Shown here: positions 63,734 through 64,000 of the stretch, in pieces
Layout of the letters: every line of letters starts with the position of its first letter
How positions within the stretch are numbered: position 1 is the stretch's first letter
Source: Allgaiera indica
GTDB lineage: Bacteria > Pseudomonadota > Alphaproteobacteria > Rhodobacterales > Rhodobacteraceae
Assembly: GCF_900106675.1 (NCBI RefSeq)
Contig: NZ_FNOB01000011.1
Span: 85,586-149,585 of the forward strand
DNA: 64,000 nucleotides
Reading direction: 5' to 3'
The notes under the pieces: model-generated
Told to the model about the DNA's origin: nothing
Seen by the model: only the letters and a program-made list of their open reading frames with translations
Databases searched by the model: none
Made by a program: the position numbers and the translations under genes

Positions 63734-64000
63734 TCAGACGGCGCGCGTCAACCCGCCGTCGACCCGCAGGTTCTGGCCGGTCATGTAGCCGCCCCCCTCG
63801 GACGCAAGCCACGAGATCAGCGATGACACTTCCCCCGCATGGCCATATCGCCCCAACGGGATGCGCGCCTTGCGGTCCTCGGTCTCGGGCAGGCTGTCGA
63901 TGAAGCCGGGCAGGACGTTGTTCATCCGGATATTCTGCGCGGCGTATTTGTCGGCATAAAGCTTGGCGAAGGCGGCAAGGCCCGCGCGAAACACGCCCGA
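63734..64000 (-). CDS. Short-chain dehydrogenase/reductase, C-terminal part (partial)
   Basis: The frame runs off the right edge of the window, so only about 88 C-terminal codons are visible. They match the classical SDR end: AFAKLYADKYAAQNIRMNNVLPGFIDS (after the missing YxxxK) and the C-terminal SSLISWLASEGGGYMTGQNLRVDGGL. Substrate cannot be inferred. It lies 59 bp upstream of the EamA gene on the same strand. Confidence 0.85.
   Translation of the reverse strand, partial: SGVFRAGLAAFAKLYADKYAAQNIRMNNVLPGFIDSLPETEDRKARIPLGRYGHAGEVSSLISWLASEGGGYMTGQNLRVDGGLTRAV

Overview
The window reads as about 64 kb of high-GC alphaproteobacterial DNA, most likely from a Rhodobacteraceae member (Paracoccus/Rhodobacter-like). 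The case rests on the block mnmA-sciP-ctrA-ligA-recG, a tRNA-His that has A73 and no encoded G-1 (an alphaproteobacterial trait), an LdtR-type MarR regulator, several small proteins typical of Rhodobacterales, and strong third-position GC bias.

The left part (1-37.2 kb) is ordinary chromosome. It starts inside the 3' end of a glutamate-synthase-like gene, followed by a PoxB-type thiamine-diphosphate enzyme. Next comes a PaoABC-like aldehyde oxidoreductase operon on the minus strand, facing a TetR gene across a clear operator. Then follow tRNA-His, a GNAT acetyltransferase, mnmA, the cell-cycle pair sciP/ctrA, ligA-recG, and an unlisted 40-codon membrane peptide gene behind a LexA-type promoter. 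Further right are three capsule genes (kpsS-like, Wza-like, kpsC-like), metG, serS, an EF-hand protein with an ECF sigma / membrane protein / periplasmic metal-sensor operon, and a complete bufferin (copper-binding RiPP) operon: DUF2282 precursor, DUF692 MNIO enzyme, DUF2063 partner and DoxX. The segment ends with csp, a MATE pump, an aspartate aminotransferase, sdhE, a MarR regulator and a NUDIX gene.

At 37.86 kb a tRNA-Gln is immediately followed by a tyrosine integrase whose start codon shares the last A of the tRNA CCA. From here to about 62.6 kb the DNA is accessory. In order it holds a type I restriction-modification operon with an M48-like metalloprotease (hsdM-hsdS-hsdR-M48), an HTH gene and two coupled large tyrosine recombinases bracketed by repeats and a 15-bp inverted repeat, three small unknown genes, an AT-rich ParA-like ATPase + HEPN pair, an exonuclease gene broken by an in-frame TGA, hipBA, a RES-type toxin-antitoxin pair, an IS5-family transposase split into two halves by a 2.2-kb inversion, and a large unknown protein. 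The last 1.4 kb carries an EamA transporter and the 3' part of a short-chain dehydrogenase.

The best candidates for under-described biology are the bufferin operon beside a metal-sensing ECF module, the ParA-HEPN pair, the putative SOS-controlled membrane peptide, and the two-recombinase module with its repeat sites. No rRNA, CRISPR array or second copy of the tRNA-Gln attachment site was seen.
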